The translations under genes were made by a program, and so were the position numbers. DNA of 64,000 bases from Vibrio penaeicida (GTDB lineage Bacteria; Pseudomonadota; Gammaproteobacteria; Enterobacterales; Vibrionaceae). Shown here piece after piece: positions 17,452 through 26,014 of the stretch. The notes below the pieces were generated by a model. The model searched no databases. It had not been told where the DNA came from and was given only the letters and a program-made list of their open reading frames with translations. Location of the stretch: NCBI RefSeq assembly GCF_019977755.1, contig NZ_AP025144.1, positions 3,224,001-3,288,000 on the forward strand. The letters run 5' to 3'. Position 1 is the stretch's first letter, and each line of letters begins with the position of its first letter.

Positions 17452-18624
17452 ATGAAAATAACCAAAGTTCAAGCCCGTGTATTTGAGTGGAATGGACACA
17501 CCGTAGAGCCCCAAAACAACTTTTGCTCCAATGCAATGGGTGAGTTATGGGATCGTGGCGATTCGATGGGGACATTCCGCTTTCACGGCTGGACTGTCGT
17601 TGAAGTGTTTACCGATGACGGATTGGTAGGTATTGGAAACGTTGCGTTAGCACCAAGAATTGCCAAACAAATCATCGACCAATATTTAGCACCAATCGTG
17701 ATAGGGCAAGACCCATTTGATTATGAATATCTCTGGCAAAGAATGTATCGCTCAACACTGGCATGGGGACGTAAAGGCATTGGCATGGCGGCGATTTCAG
17801 CCATTGATATCGCGCTTTGGGATTTGATGGGAAAAGCCACAAACAAGCCTGTATTCAAACTGCTTGGTGGGCGCACAAAAGAAACGATCCCTTGTTATGC
17901 CTCTAAGCTTTATCGCACGGATCTGGATGAAATGCAGCGCGAAGCGCAATCCTATCTAGACCAAGGATTTTCAGCCATGAAAATGCGATTTGGTTATGGT
18001 CCTAAGGATGGACCGCAGGGCGTAAGAAAAAACCTCGACAGTGTAGCGGCAATTAGAGAAGTCATCGGTGAAGACATCGACTTAATGCTGGAATGCTACA
18101 TGGGTTGGAACTTGGAATACGCCAAGCGTATTTTACCTAAATTGGAACAGTACCAGCCACGTTGGCTAGAAGAACCGGTAATCGCCGACGATATTGATGG
18201 CTATGCTGAACTCAATCAACTCACCAGTATTCCTATCTCCGGTGGCGAGCACGAATTTACCAGTTACGGCTTTCGTCAATTACTCGAAAAACGCGCGGTG
18301 TCAGTCATTCAATACGATACCAACCGAGTGGGTGGAATCACCGCGGCTCATAAAATCAACGCAATAGCCGAGTCTTTTGGTGTTCCTGTGATCCCTCATG
18401 CTGGGCAAATGCATAACTACCACCTCACGATGTCGACCCTTGCCTCTCCAATGTCGGAGTATTTCCCCGTCCATGACGTAGAGATAGGCAACGAGTTGTT
18501 TTACTACATCTTTGAAGGGGACCCATCACCCGTTAATGGCCATATCGAACTTGATGAAAACACACCGGGGTTAGGGCTGAGTATCAGCAAAAAACACCTC
18601 AAACAATTCAACGTGATTGAGTGA
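17452..18624 (+). CDS. Enolase-superfamily sugar acid dehydratase (rhamnonate-dehydratase-like)
   Basis: 390 residues, mandelate-racemase subgroup. The N-terminal capping domain runs to about 130, then the barrel carries K177/R179 (KMR), metal ligands E214, E240 and E266 (GGEHEF), and the general base pair D289 and H316 (IPHAG). Dehydration of a C5 or C6 aldonate to a 2-keto-3-deoxy acid is the likely reaction; substrate could be arabinonate, rhamnonate or a related acid. ATG 17452 follows CAGGAGAC; a longer frame to 17398 lacks such a site. Next gene begins 7 bp after the stop. Confidence 0.78.
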   Translation: MKITKVQARVFEWNGHTVEPQNNFCSNAMGELWDRGDSMGTFRFHGWTVVEVFTDDGLVGIGNVALAPRIAKQIIDQYLAPIVIGQDPFDYEYLWQRMYRSTLAWGRKGIGMAAISAIDIALWDLMGKATNKPVFKLLGGRTKETIPCYASKLYRTDLDEMQREAQSYLDQGFSAMKMRFGYGPKDGPQGVRKNLDSVAAIREVIGEDIDLMLECYMGWNLEYAKRILPKLEQYQPRWLEEPVIADDIDGYAELNQLTSIPISGGEHEFTSYGFRQLLEKRAVSVIQYDTNRVGGITAAHKINAIAESFGVPVIPHAGQMHNYHLTMSTLASPMSEYFPVHDVEIGNELFYYIFEGDPSPVNGHIELDENTPGLGLSISKKHLKQFNVIE

Positions 18625-18631
18625 GGACGCC

Positions 18632-19618
18632 ATGAGAATCATACAGTTTGTACAAAATAGCCAGATCAAAGTGGCACTCGTCGAATCCTACGATCAGGTT
18701 CGTGTGTTAAATGCCTCTGGCGGAACATACCAACTAGTGATGGAGGCTATTAATACAGAGAAATCTTTAGCTCAGGTTATCGGTGAAAAATACACCAACG
18801 AAAGGCTGGATTACCAAGCCATCATTGATAACCAAATGCTGCTTCCTCCGATTACCCACGATGATCCTTCTCGTTGGTTAGTCACAGGAACGGGGTTAAC
18901 CCATCTCGGCAGTGCAGATGCCAGAGCGGAAATGCACGCCAAACTCGCGGGTGACGAAGAGCTCTCCGATTCAATGAAAATGTTTCAGCTGGGCGTAGAA
19001 GGCGGAAAACCAAACATTGGTGAAGTAGGTGCGCAGCCGGAATGGTTTTATAAAGGCGACGGTCAATGTGTCGTTGCCCCTGAACAACCTATCACTATGC
19101 CGAATTTTGCTGAAGATGGCGGTGAAGAGCCTGAGCTCACGGCGTTATATGTCATAGGCAGCGATGGCACTCCTTATCGCGTGGGTTTTGCTATCGGTAA
19201 CGAATTTTCTGACCACGTAACCGAGCACTTCAATTATTTATGGCTGGCGCATTCCAAATTGCGTTCATGCAGTTATGGACCAGAGCTGCTGATAGGCGAC
19301 TTACCCGAGCACTTAGAAGGCACGAGCGCTATTCAACGTGAAGACAAATTACTGTGGAGTAAGTCCTTCTTAACGGGCGAAGCCAACATGGCACATACCA
19401 TCAGTAACTTAGAGCACCATCACTTCAAATATGACCAATTCAGGCGTCCAGGAGATTTGCACGTGCACTACATGGGCACAGCCACACTCAGTTTTGCGGA
19501 TAAGGTGAAAACACAAGTAGGCGATCGATTTGAAATAACGATCCCCGCCTTTGGTCGCTCCTTGCGAAATACGTTGGTTCAAGCGTCTCCAGAATCGGTT
19601 CAAGTTAAAGCGCTATAG
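18632..19618 (+). CDS. FAH-superfamily protein, AraD1/GguC-like, probable 2-keto-3-deoxy sugar acid dehydratase
   Basis: About 328 residues. The fumarylacetoacetate-hydrolase fold is seen in the C-terminal two thirds with acidic metal-ligand motifs (EEPELTALYVIG, IGNEFSDHVTE) and THLGSADAR at about 93-102. Sulfolobus 2-keto-3-deoxy-D-arabinonate dehydratase belongs to this superfamily and makes alpha-ketoglutarate semialdehyde, the substrate of the enzyme encoded next. ATG 18632 has GTGAGG upstream; a TTG at 18617 inside the previous gene is less likely. A hydrolase of a diketo acid is the alternative. Confidence 0.7.
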   Translation: MRIIQFVQNSQIKVALVESYDQVRVLNASGGTYQLVMEAINTEKSLAQVIGEKYTNERLDYQAIIDNQMLLPPITHDDPSRWLVTGTGLTHLGSADARAEMHAKLAGDEELSDSMKMFQLGVEGGKPNIGEVGAQPEWFYKGDGQCVVAPEQPITMPNFAEDGGEEPELTALYVIGSDGTPYRVGFAIGNEFSDHVTEHFNYLWLAHSKLRSCSYGPELLIGDLPEHLEGTSAIQREDKLLWSKSFLTGEANMAHTISNLEHHHFKYDQFRRPGDLHVHYMGTATLSFADKVKTQVGDRFEITIPAFGRSLRNTLVQASPESVQVKAL

Positions 19619-19629
19619 GAATAAAAATC

Positions 19630-21207
19630 ATGATATTGACGGGTAAAATGACCATTGGGAGTAAAAAGATCATGGGTGACCAAAAAGTCATTCATGGCAT
19701 CAACCCAAACACAAACGAAGCGTTAGATCCACCTTATTTAGGCGCGAATGAAACCCAACTGTCTCAAGCGTGTGAACTCGCAAAACATGCATTTGCTATT
19801 TATCGAAAAACCAGTCCGGAGCGTAAAGCGGATTTTCTTCAAACCATCGGTGAAGAAGTCATGGCGCTGGAACACAGTTTGATTGAACGCGCAATGAAAG
19901 AGACGGGGCTACCTCAAGCAAGAATTGAAGGGGAAAGAGGCAGAACAGTCGGTCAATTAAATTTATTTGCTGACAACCTCAGAAAGGGGCTCACTTTCGT
20001 ACCGAAATTTGACTCCGCTATCCCAGACCGAGCCCCGCTGCCTCGCCCAGATATGCGATTGACGTATTTACCATTGGGTCCTGTCGCGGTATTTGGTGCC
20101 AGCAATTTCCCGCTCGCATTTTCGGTGGTAGGTGGCGATACAGCCTCTGCCTTAGCGGCAGGCTGTCCAGTGATAGTCAAAGCGCATTCGGCTCACCCCG
20201 GTACATCCGAGTTGGTCGCCAGTGCAGTGACTCGCGCTGCCAAACGCTGTGATATGCCTGAAGGTGTGTTCTCTATGCTGTTCGGATCCGGTCATTTAAT
20301 CGGTCAGGGATTAGTATCTCACCCAGCCATCAAAGCCGTGGGATTTACTGGCTCAAGAGCAGGAGGAATGGCGCTAATGGCAACCGCTCAACAGCGCCCA
20401 GAGCCGATTCCCGTGTACGCCGAAATGAGCAGCATTAACCCAGTCGTTCTGATGCCAAGTGCACTTCAAAGTAGTAGCGATACGCTCGCCCAAGGTTTTT
20501 GTGCCTCTTTGCAAATGGGCGCTGGTCAGTTTTGTACCAACCCTGGTTTAGTCCTTGCGATTGATGGTCCTGAACTGGATCAATTTATCGCCAAAAGTGC
20601 GGAAAACATCAATAACACCATCAGCCAAACCATGCTGACTTCTGGAATTCATGCTGCGTATCAAAACGGGGTGGGAACGCTGGTTGAAAACGCAACCATC
20701 ACAATGGTGAGTGAAGGAGATGTGTCGGGTAATCACAACCAATGCGTTCCTTACTTATTCAGTACGCGTGCAGAAGCCTTTCTTCAGCAAGAACAAGCAC
20801 GAGACGAAGTCTTTGGCAGCAGTTCATTGGTTGTTCGCTGCAAAAGCCTTGATCAACTTCTTGCGGTCATTGATGCGCTTGAAGGTCAGCTAACCGGCAC
20901 CATTCACACGGGTTCCAACGATTCAAACCAAGACCTTCAAGAGGTATTGGATCATCTAGAGCTCAAAGTGGGTCGAGTACTTTTCAATGGATTTCCAACG
21001 GGGGTTGAAGTCTCTCATGCCATGGTGCATGGCGGTCCTTTCCCCGCAACTTCAGATTCAAGAAGCACGTCGGTGGGTTCCAACGCTATTGAGCGATTCC
21101 TTCGTCCTGTTTGCTATCAAAATGTGCCGGAGCCTTTGCTGCCTGAGCCCATTAATAGAGATTTCGCTGGATTAGCGCTAATCGACGGGCACTACCAAAG
21201 CAATTGA
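19630..21207 (+). CDS. Alpha-ketoglutarate semialdehyde dehydrogenase (ALDH superfamily)
   Basis: 525 residues. Catalytic Cys302 in GAGQFCTNPG, Glu265 in YAEMSSINP, Asn159 in GASNFPLAFS and Lys184 for the cofactor. The EMSSINP and GAGQFCTNPG forms and the length are those of bacterial KGSADH enzymes that oxidise alpha-ketoglutarate semialdehyde to alpha-ketoglutarate at the end of non-phosphorylative pentose and hexarate pathways. Follows the FAH gene by 11 bp. The start gives a 20-residue lead; ATG 19648 or 19672 could also serve. Confidence 0.82.
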   Translation: MILTGKMTIGSKKIMGDQKVIHGINPNTNEALDPPYLGANETQLSQACELAKHAFAIYRKTSPERKADFLQTIGEEVMALEHSLIERAMKETGLPQARIEGERGRTVGQLNLFADNLRKGLTFVPKFDSAIPDRAPLPRPDMRLTYLPLGPVAVFGASNFPLAFSVVGGDTASALAAGCPVIVKAHSAHPGTSELVASAVTRAAKRCDMPEGVFSMLFGSGHLIGQGLVSHPAIKAVGFTGSRAGGMALMATAQQRPEPIPVYAEMSSINPVVLMPSALQSSSDTLAQGFCASLQMGAGQFCTNPGLVLAIDGPELDQFIAKSAENINNTISQTMLTSGIHAAYQNGVGTLVENATITMVSEGDVSGNHNQCVPYLFSTRAEAFLQQEQARDEVFGSSSLVVRCKSLDQLLAVIDALEGQLTGTIHTGSNDSNQDLQEVLDHLELKVGRVLFNGFPTGVEVSHAMVHGGPFPATSDSRSTSVGSNAIERFLRPVCYQNVPEPLLPEPINRDFAGLALIDGHYQSN

Positions 21208-21215
21208 ATGGAATA

Positions 21216-21249
21216 CCAATAAGTTAACTGAAATCCAATAAGTGAACTG
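21216..21249. repeat. 15-bp direct repeats before the first FadR-type gene
   Basis: CCAATAAGTTAACTG (21216-21230) and CCAATAAGTGAACTG (21235-21249) differ at one base and have a 19-bp period. They lie between the dehydrogenase stop and the regulator start and may be binding sites or a small duplication. Confidence 0.55.
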
Positions 21250-21288
21250 GTACGCCGTCAAGTAAACATGGCTCGATGAGGGAATATC

Positions 21289-22017
21289 ATGGCAGCGAAT
21301 GTATTTGCGTTTGAAAAGCAGCTAAAAAATCAAACTAAGAAAGACATCCTTGCAAGCAAGTTACTGGAAATGATTTTTTCTGGCTTGCTAAGAGATGGGG
21401 ATACGCTGCCGAGCGAGCGAGAGCTGTGTGCCATGTTTGGCGTAAGCCGAGAAACCGTAAGGGGTGCAATAGGGATGATCGCCGCTTATGGGCTTATTAG
21501 TGTTTCACACGGTGCAAAAAGCCGAGTCAATCGTAATGATGAGTTGTTAAAGCGTTGCATCGAGCTTCTTCCTCAGCTCTCCAATCTCACCATCAACAAT
21601 TACGACATTGAAGCCGTCTTTCAAAGCAGAAAAGTGGTCGAAGCCGCTATTGCACATGGCGTTGCCATTCACATTGACCAACAAGGCTTGAGTGAACTCA
21701 AGGCATTATTAGAACAACAAGAATCGCTTTTTGAAAAGCCAGCTCATTTCCAGATATCGGATCAGCGCTTTCACAAGCTGATTTCTGACTACAGCGACAA
21801 CGCGATTCTGGCAGGCTATGCCGACGAACTCTATGCCTATGGGCTTAACTTTCGACGCAGTGTTTTGGAGCAAGAGGGTGCTATTCAAAAAAGTTTTATT
21901 GAGCACTACGAAATATACAAAGCACTGGAACAAGGCAATCCAAAATTAGCAGAAAAAGCCATGCTAGATCACCTCAACAGCGTGTACTACACCACGATCT
22001 CTGCCATGAGGAATTAG
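21289..22017 (+). CDS. GntR-family (FadR subfamily) regulator 1
   Basis: 242 residues. The winged helix at about 18-75 includes LPSERELCAMFGVSRETVRGA; the all-helical FCD effector domain follows (about 95-235) with metal-binding histidines (RFHKLI, LDHLNSVY). FCD regulators of this kind (UxuR, LldR and relatives) respond to organic or sugar acids. Preceded by GAGGGA. It is closely similar over its full length to the regulator at 25286-26014, and the two bracket the TRAP genes. Confidence 0.85.
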   Translation: MAANVFAFEKQLKNQTKKDILASKLLEMIFSGLLRDGDTLPSERELCAMFGVSRETVRGAIGMIAAYGLISVSHGAKSRVNRNDELLKRCIELLPQLSNLTINNYDIEAVFQSRKVVEAAIAHGVAIHIDQQGLSELKALLEQQESLFEKPAHFQISDQRFHKLISDYSDNAILAGYADELYAYGLNFRRSVLEQEGAIQKSFIEHYEIYKALEQGNPKLAEKAMLDHLNSVYYTTISAMRN

Positions 22018-22079
22018 CCAATTAATCAAATAACCATACACGTGCAAACCATTGATTGGTGGGCATGAATTTAGGACAC

Positions 22080-22101
22080 CAACGGTCATTGACGACCATT
22101 G
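22080..22101. promoter_or_regulatory. Inverted repeat upstream of the second TRAP operon
   Basis: CAACGGTC and GACCATTG are inverted around ATTGAC, giving a GGTC-N6-GACC core like FadR-type operators. It ends 22 bp before the TRAP binding-protein gene. Confidence 0.35.
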
Positions 22102-22123
22102 AAATTAACGGAGAAACGCAGAA

Positions 22124-23119
22124 ATGAACATCACGACCATGCGCAAAATGTTAATTAGTACCACTGTAGTATCACTGGCATTTGCCGCTCCACACACCTT
22201 AGCGAAAGAGCTGATATTTGCCATTGGTGCCGCACAGGGATCGTTACAGTACAAAACTGCAGAAAAGTTTGCGAACAATGCAAATGCCGCGTTGAAATCC
22301 GCCGGTTCCGACTATTCGATTAGCCTTTTTGGTGATGGACAGTTGGGTAAAGATAAGGAATTGATGCAAAAGCTAAAACTTGGAACGGTTCACCTTAGCC
22401 AACCCTCTTCCATCATGGCGAAAGTCACACCACAGTTTGCTCTCTTTGATATGCCGTTTTTGGTGAAAGACCGAGCGCACCTAGCAAAAATCGAATCCGA
22501 AGTTTTCTGGCCAAGCATAGCACCAACAGCCGATAAGAAAGGCTACAAGGTACTCAGCATGTGGGAAAACGGGTTCCGTCATATTACTAACAACGTCAAA
22601 CCCATCAACACACCAGCAGATTTGAAAGGCATTAAATTGCGAACGCCGAATAGCACGTGGCGTGTGAGTATGTTCCGTAACTGGGGAGGTAATCCAACGC
22701 CGATGTCTTTCTCTGAAGTGTTTGTTGCATTGCAAACAGGCGTCATCGATGGGCAGGAAAACCCACTCACCAATATTTATGCGGCGAAATTCAATGAAGT
22801 ACAGAAATACTTGTCTTTAACCAATCACGTTTACAGCCCTTCCTACCTTGTTGCTGGCAAACGAACTTGGGACAAAATTCCTGCTGATGTTCAAACGATC
22901 ATCAAAGATTCTGCCAACGCTATCAAGCCTTGGATGTATGAATTGTCAGACAGCCAAGAACAAGAATTGCTAGGGAAATTGAAGAAAGGCGGAATGCAGG
23001 TGAACAAAGCCAGCTATCAAGATTTTGTCGATGCCAGTAAGCCAATTTATGAACAGTTTGCTAAGAAAGTGGATGGCGGTAAAGACATGCTGGATAAAGT
23101 GTTGTCACTCGCGAACTAA
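22124..23119 (+). CDS. dctP: TRAP transporter substrate-binding protein (sugar acid type)
   Basis: 331 residues with a signal peptide ending near LAKE (about 27). The carboxylate-binding arginine is in GIKLRTPN, and FSEVFVALQTGVIDGQENP is the family motif. It shares its frame with SiaP but differs around the ligand site (LRTPNSTWRVSMF versus LRVPNAKPNLNYA), so sialic acid is unlikely; an aldonate such as the substrate of the upstream enzymes is the best guess. GGAG upstream of the ATG. Confidence 0.85.
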   Translation: MNITTMRKMLISTTVVSLAFAAPHTLAKELIFAIGAAQGSLQYKTAEKFANNANAALKSAGSDYSISLFGDGQLGKDKELMQKLKLGTVHLSQPSSIMAKVTPQFALFDMPFLVKDRAHLAKIESEVFWPSIAPTADKKGYKVLSMWENGFRHITNNVKPINTPADLKGIKLRTPNSTWRVSMFRNWGGNPTPMSFSEVFVALQTGVIDGQENPLTNIYAAKFNEVQKYLSLTNHVYSPSYLVAGKRTWDKIPADVQTIIKDSANAIKPWMYELSDSQEQELLGKLKKGGMQVNKASYQDFVDASKPIYEQFAKKVDGGKDMLDKVLSLAN

Positions 23120-23139
23120 TCAACACTGGATATTAATGA

Positions 23140-23157
23140 GGGCAGTCATGCCCTCTC
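23140..23157 (+). promoter_or_regulatory. Intercistronic hairpin between TRAP P and Q genes
   Basis: GAGGGCA-GTCA-TGCCCTC, a 7-bp perfect stem with no T-tract, 12 bp before the dctQ start and next to its CAGGAGG Shine-Dalgarno. It could protect the dctP message and favour more binding protein than permease. Confidence 0.55.
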
Positions 23158-23169
23158 TCAGGAGGAATC

Positions 23170-23763
23170 ATGATTGCAAGATTGGCATATAGATTAGAGA
23201 AAGTACTCGAAGGAATGTCTGTATTTCTCGTGCTGTCGATGACGTTTGTAATTGTGTTTGGCGTCATTATGCGTAAAACCGGTTCATCTCTAATCTGGTA
23301 TGACGAAGTCGCCTCTTTGCTGCTGGTATGGATAACCTATTACGGTGCCGCAACCGCAGCAATTAAACGAAGTCATCTAGGGTTTAGTGGCTTGTTATAC
23401 AGTGCAAAAGGCACGCTTCAATCCACCCTATTTTGGGTATCCGAAGTCATCGTGATTGGGTTCTTTGCCCTGGTTGCTTTTTATGGCTGGACGGTACTTG
23501 AATATTTTGAAGGTGAGACTCTAATCAGCCTGCCTTGGGTTCCTGTCCCGTTCGTGCAGTCCGTTATCCCTATTGGCGCCATTTTGTTTATTTTTGCTGA
23601 GCTTCTTTCTATTCCACAAGCATTACAAGACATGCGTGAAGGTCGAGATCACGACCGCGCCGAACTCGAAGAGTACGCAGAGGAATGTGGCATCGATACA
23701 GAAGATCTATTCCCCAGCGGTGAGAAAACACATGTACACAAAAAGATGGAGGCTAAATCATGA
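23170..23763 (+). CDS. dctQ: TRAP transporter small permease
   Basis: 197 residues with four predicted membrane segments and the conserved Q-subunit stretch IWYDEVASLLLVWITYYGAA. An unusual acidic C-terminal tail of about 35 residues (DRAELEEYAEECGIDTEDLF) projects into the cytoplasm. Strong CAGGAGG site upstream. Overlaps dctM by 4 bp. Confidence 0.85.
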   Translation: MIARLAYRLEKVLEGMSVFLVLSMTFVIVFGVIMRKTGSSLIWYDEVASLLLVWITYYGAATAAIKRSHLGFSGLLYSAKGTLQSTLFWVSEVIVIGFFALVAFYGWTVLEYFEGETLISLPWVPVPFVQSVIPIGAILFIFAELLSIPQALQDMREGRDHDRAELEEYAEECGIDTEDLFPSGEKTHVHKKMEAKS

Positions 23764-25046
23764 TCTACCTGCTATTATTTGGTGGTTTAATTGCATTGGT
23801 AATGATCAATGTGCCTATCGCAGTTTCCATTGGCGTGGTTGCTATTAGTGGTATGTTGCTTACCTCTGGTTCTGACGCCATGCTCAATGTGCCACTTACC
23901 TTGTATGAAGGTGCGACCAAATTCCCACTACTTGCCATTCCTTTGTTCGTTTTGGCGGGCGAGTTGATGAATACCTCAAGCATCTCTCGTCGTCTGATTG
24001 ATCTTGTGTCCGCCATGATTGGCTTTGTGCGGGGTGGCTTAGCGATGGTCAATATTGGGGTTTCCATGTTCTTTGCTGAGATATCAGGATCGGCGGTGGC
24101 GGATGTGGCTGCGACCGGAAGCGTGTTGATGCCAGCAATGAAAAAGCGCGGCTACAAGCCAACTTTTGTTGCCGCCATCACTTCGTCGTCCGCCTCTTTA
24201 GCCATCATCATTCCTCCCTCTATTTCGATGATCCTATACGGCGCTATTGCGGATACCTCCATCGTAAAGTTGTTCTTAGCCGGTGTTGTACCCGGTGTAC
24301 TTGGCGGAGCATTAATGATGGCGCTCTCGTATTACTTTGCTATCCGCTACAACCTTCCGCGTGAAGATGCATTTAGCTGGAAAAACCTAAAGCAGAAGTT
24401 TAAAGAAGCGATTTGGGCTTTGTTTCTTCCCGTCATTATCTTAGGGGGTATTTTTGGTGGTGTGGTTACCGCTACCGAAGGTGCGGGGCTTGCCGTTATC
24501 GCAGCGCTAGTCATCGGCTTTATCATCTATCGTGAGCTTACCCTAGCCCACCTATACAAATGTATGATTCGAGCAAGTGTTCAAACGGCGGCAGTCATGC
24601 TCTTGGTGGCGACGTCGGCTTTACTTGGCTTGTTTCTGACTGAAGTTCGACTTCCTCAAGAAATGGCTCAAGCGATTCTGGATTTCACAGAAAGCAAGAT
24701 CGTGGTGCTAATGCTACTGAACATCTTGTTCTTTATTTTAGGTATGTTTTTGCATGGTGCTGCGGCCATAATTTTAGTCGTCCCAATGGTTTTACCTTTG
24801 GTGCTTCAGTTTGGTATAGACCCTATTCACTTCGGGCTGATTGTGACCCTTAACCTCGCTATAGGGCAACAAACCCCACCTGTCGCCAGTGTACTCGCAA
24901 CCGCTTGTTCCATAGCCAAAGTGGATATCTGGTCCACAACCCGTGCAAACTTGCCCTTTATTGGTGTGTTGATTGCACTTCTTCTCCTTGTGACTTACGT
25001 ACCATTTATCACACTCGGCTTGGTTGATTTGGTGTATGGAAAGTAA
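23760..25046 (+). CDS. dctM: TRAP transporter large permease
   Basis: 428 residues, about 12 hydrophobic segments. Family motifs: NVPIAVSIGV, FAEISGSAVADVAATGSVLMP, IIIPPSISMILYGAIADTS and GQQTPPVASVL. Forms the sodium-driven translocation path with the Q subunit. Translationally coupled to dctQ through an ATGA overlap. A long inverted repeat about 95 bp after the stop may end the message. Confidence 0.88.
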   Translation: MIYLLLFGGLIALVMINVPIAVSIGVVAISGMLLTSGSDAMLNVPLTLYEGATKFPLLAIPLFVLAGELMNTSSISRRLIDLVSAMIGFVRGGLAMVNIGVSMFFAEISGSAVADVAATGSVLMPAMKKRGYKPTFVAAITSSSASLAIIIPPSISMILYGAIADTSIVKLFLAGVVPGVLGGALMMALSYYFAIRYNLPREDAFSWKNLKQKFKEAIWALFLPVIILGGIFGGVVTATEGAGLAVIAALVIGFIIYRELTLAHLYKCMIRASVQTAAVMLLVATSALLGLFLTEVRLPQEMAQAILDFTESKIVVLMLLNILFFILGMFLHGAAAIILVVPMVLPLVLQFGIDPIHFGLIVTLNLAIGQQTPPVASVLATACSIAKVDIWSTTRANLPFIGVLIALLLLVTYVPFITLGLVDLVYGK

Positions 25047-25141
25047 CCCCGTTTAGGGAAGTAGAAAGATGAGCCTCCACAATACGGCTGACAAGCCTTC
25101 CCTCTATCAGCCAAGGCTGAACAAGGGCATGTCGGTCATTT

Positions 25142-25195
25142 GATTCACATAACGTGTCTGTAAAGTTCCACGCCGGCACGTTGCTTATGTGAATC
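25142..25195. repeat. Inverted repeat between dctM and the second regulator gene
   Basis: GATTCACATAA (25142-25152) and TTATGTGAATC (25185-25195) are an 11-bp perfect inverted pair; CGTG/CACG extend the pairing inward. No T-tract follows directly. It may be a terminator, a regulator site or a protected mRNA end. Confidence 0.55.
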
Positions 25196-25262
25196 CGTCC
25201 TTCTGCTTCCCGTTTTTCTTACGCTTGCTCTTAAACCGTACCATCCCCATAATTGTGAAAGA

Positions 25263-25274
25263 ATTGTACACAAT
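25263..25274. promoter_or_regulatory. Palindrome over the start of regulator 2
   Basis: ATTGTACACAAT is a 12-bp palindrome with two central bases, ending 11 bp before the ATG. TTGT-N2-ACAA cores occur in GntR/FadR-type operators. Binding here would block ribosome loading or elongation, giving autocontrol; inferred only. Confidence 0.4.
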
Positions 25275-25285
25275 GGTATTTCCTT

Positions 25286-26014
25286 ATGACTCGCTCAGCT
25301 TTTGCCTTTGAGCAAACCCTGAAAAACAAAACCAAAAAAGACATTCTGGCGGAAAAGATTCTGGAAATGATCGTAACGGGCTTATTACGCGATGGGGACG
25401 AGTTACCTAGCGAGCGAGAACTCAGCAGCATGTTTGGGGTGAGCAGAGAAACCGTACGTGGCGCGTTAGGCATTATTCAAGCGTATGGAATGATCCATGT
25501 TTCTCATGGTTCCAAAACACGTGTTAATCGAGACGAGCAATTGCTCAAACGCAATGACTGGTTACCGGAGTCTTCCAGCTTACAAATCAACAACCATTCT
25601 GTAGATACTGTTTTTGAAAGCCGAAAAGTGATCGAAGCAGCCATCGCTCGTCAAGCTGCGAAAAACATTACTCAATCGCAACTCAACGAGTTAAAAGCGT
25701 TGCTGAAACAGCAATCCAAAATGTTCTCAGATCCTGTCCGGTTTCAACTGTCCGATCACCAGTTTCATTTGAGCATTGCTGAAATTGCCGCAAACCCAAT
25801 TTTCATCAATTATTCTGACGAACTCTATTCCTTTGGTTTGAAATTTCGACGCCAAGTCATGAGTAAAAAAGGTTCCATAGAACAAAGCTATATAGAGCAC
25901 ATGGCTATTTACGAAGCGTTGAGCCAACACGACGCAGATGCCGCTGAGCAAGCCATGCTCAATCACCTCACCAGCGTACATCAAACAACTGTTGAAGAAA
26001 TGGAAGACGCTTGA
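25286..26014 (+). CDS. GntR-family (FadR subfamily) regulator 2
   Basis: 242 residues, same layout as regulator 1: winged helix with LPSERELSSMFGVSRETVRGA and an FCD domain with metal-binding histidines (QFHLSIAE, LNHLTSVHQ). Matches regulator 1 at well over half of positions by eye, so the pair comes from a duplication. The Shine-Dalgarno is weak. Its last 34 bp overlap the 3' end of the convergent histidine kinase gene. Confidence 0.85.
   Translation: MTRSAFAFEQTLKNKTKKDILAEKILEMIVTGLLRDGDELPSERELSSMFGVSRETVRGALGIIQAYGMIHVSHGSKTRVNRDEQLLKRNDWLPESSSLQINNHSVDTVFESRKVIEAAIARQAAKNITQSQLNELKALLKQQSKMFSDPVRFQLSDHQFHLSIAEIAANPIFINYSDELYSFGLKFRRQVMSKKGSIEQSYIEHMAIYEALSQHDADAAEQAMLNHLTSVHQTTVEEMEDA

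Noticed and set aside
22124..25046. Second sialic acid transporter
   Set aside because: The ligand-site residues differ from SiaP and the gene context is sugar-acid catabolism with FadR-type regulators.
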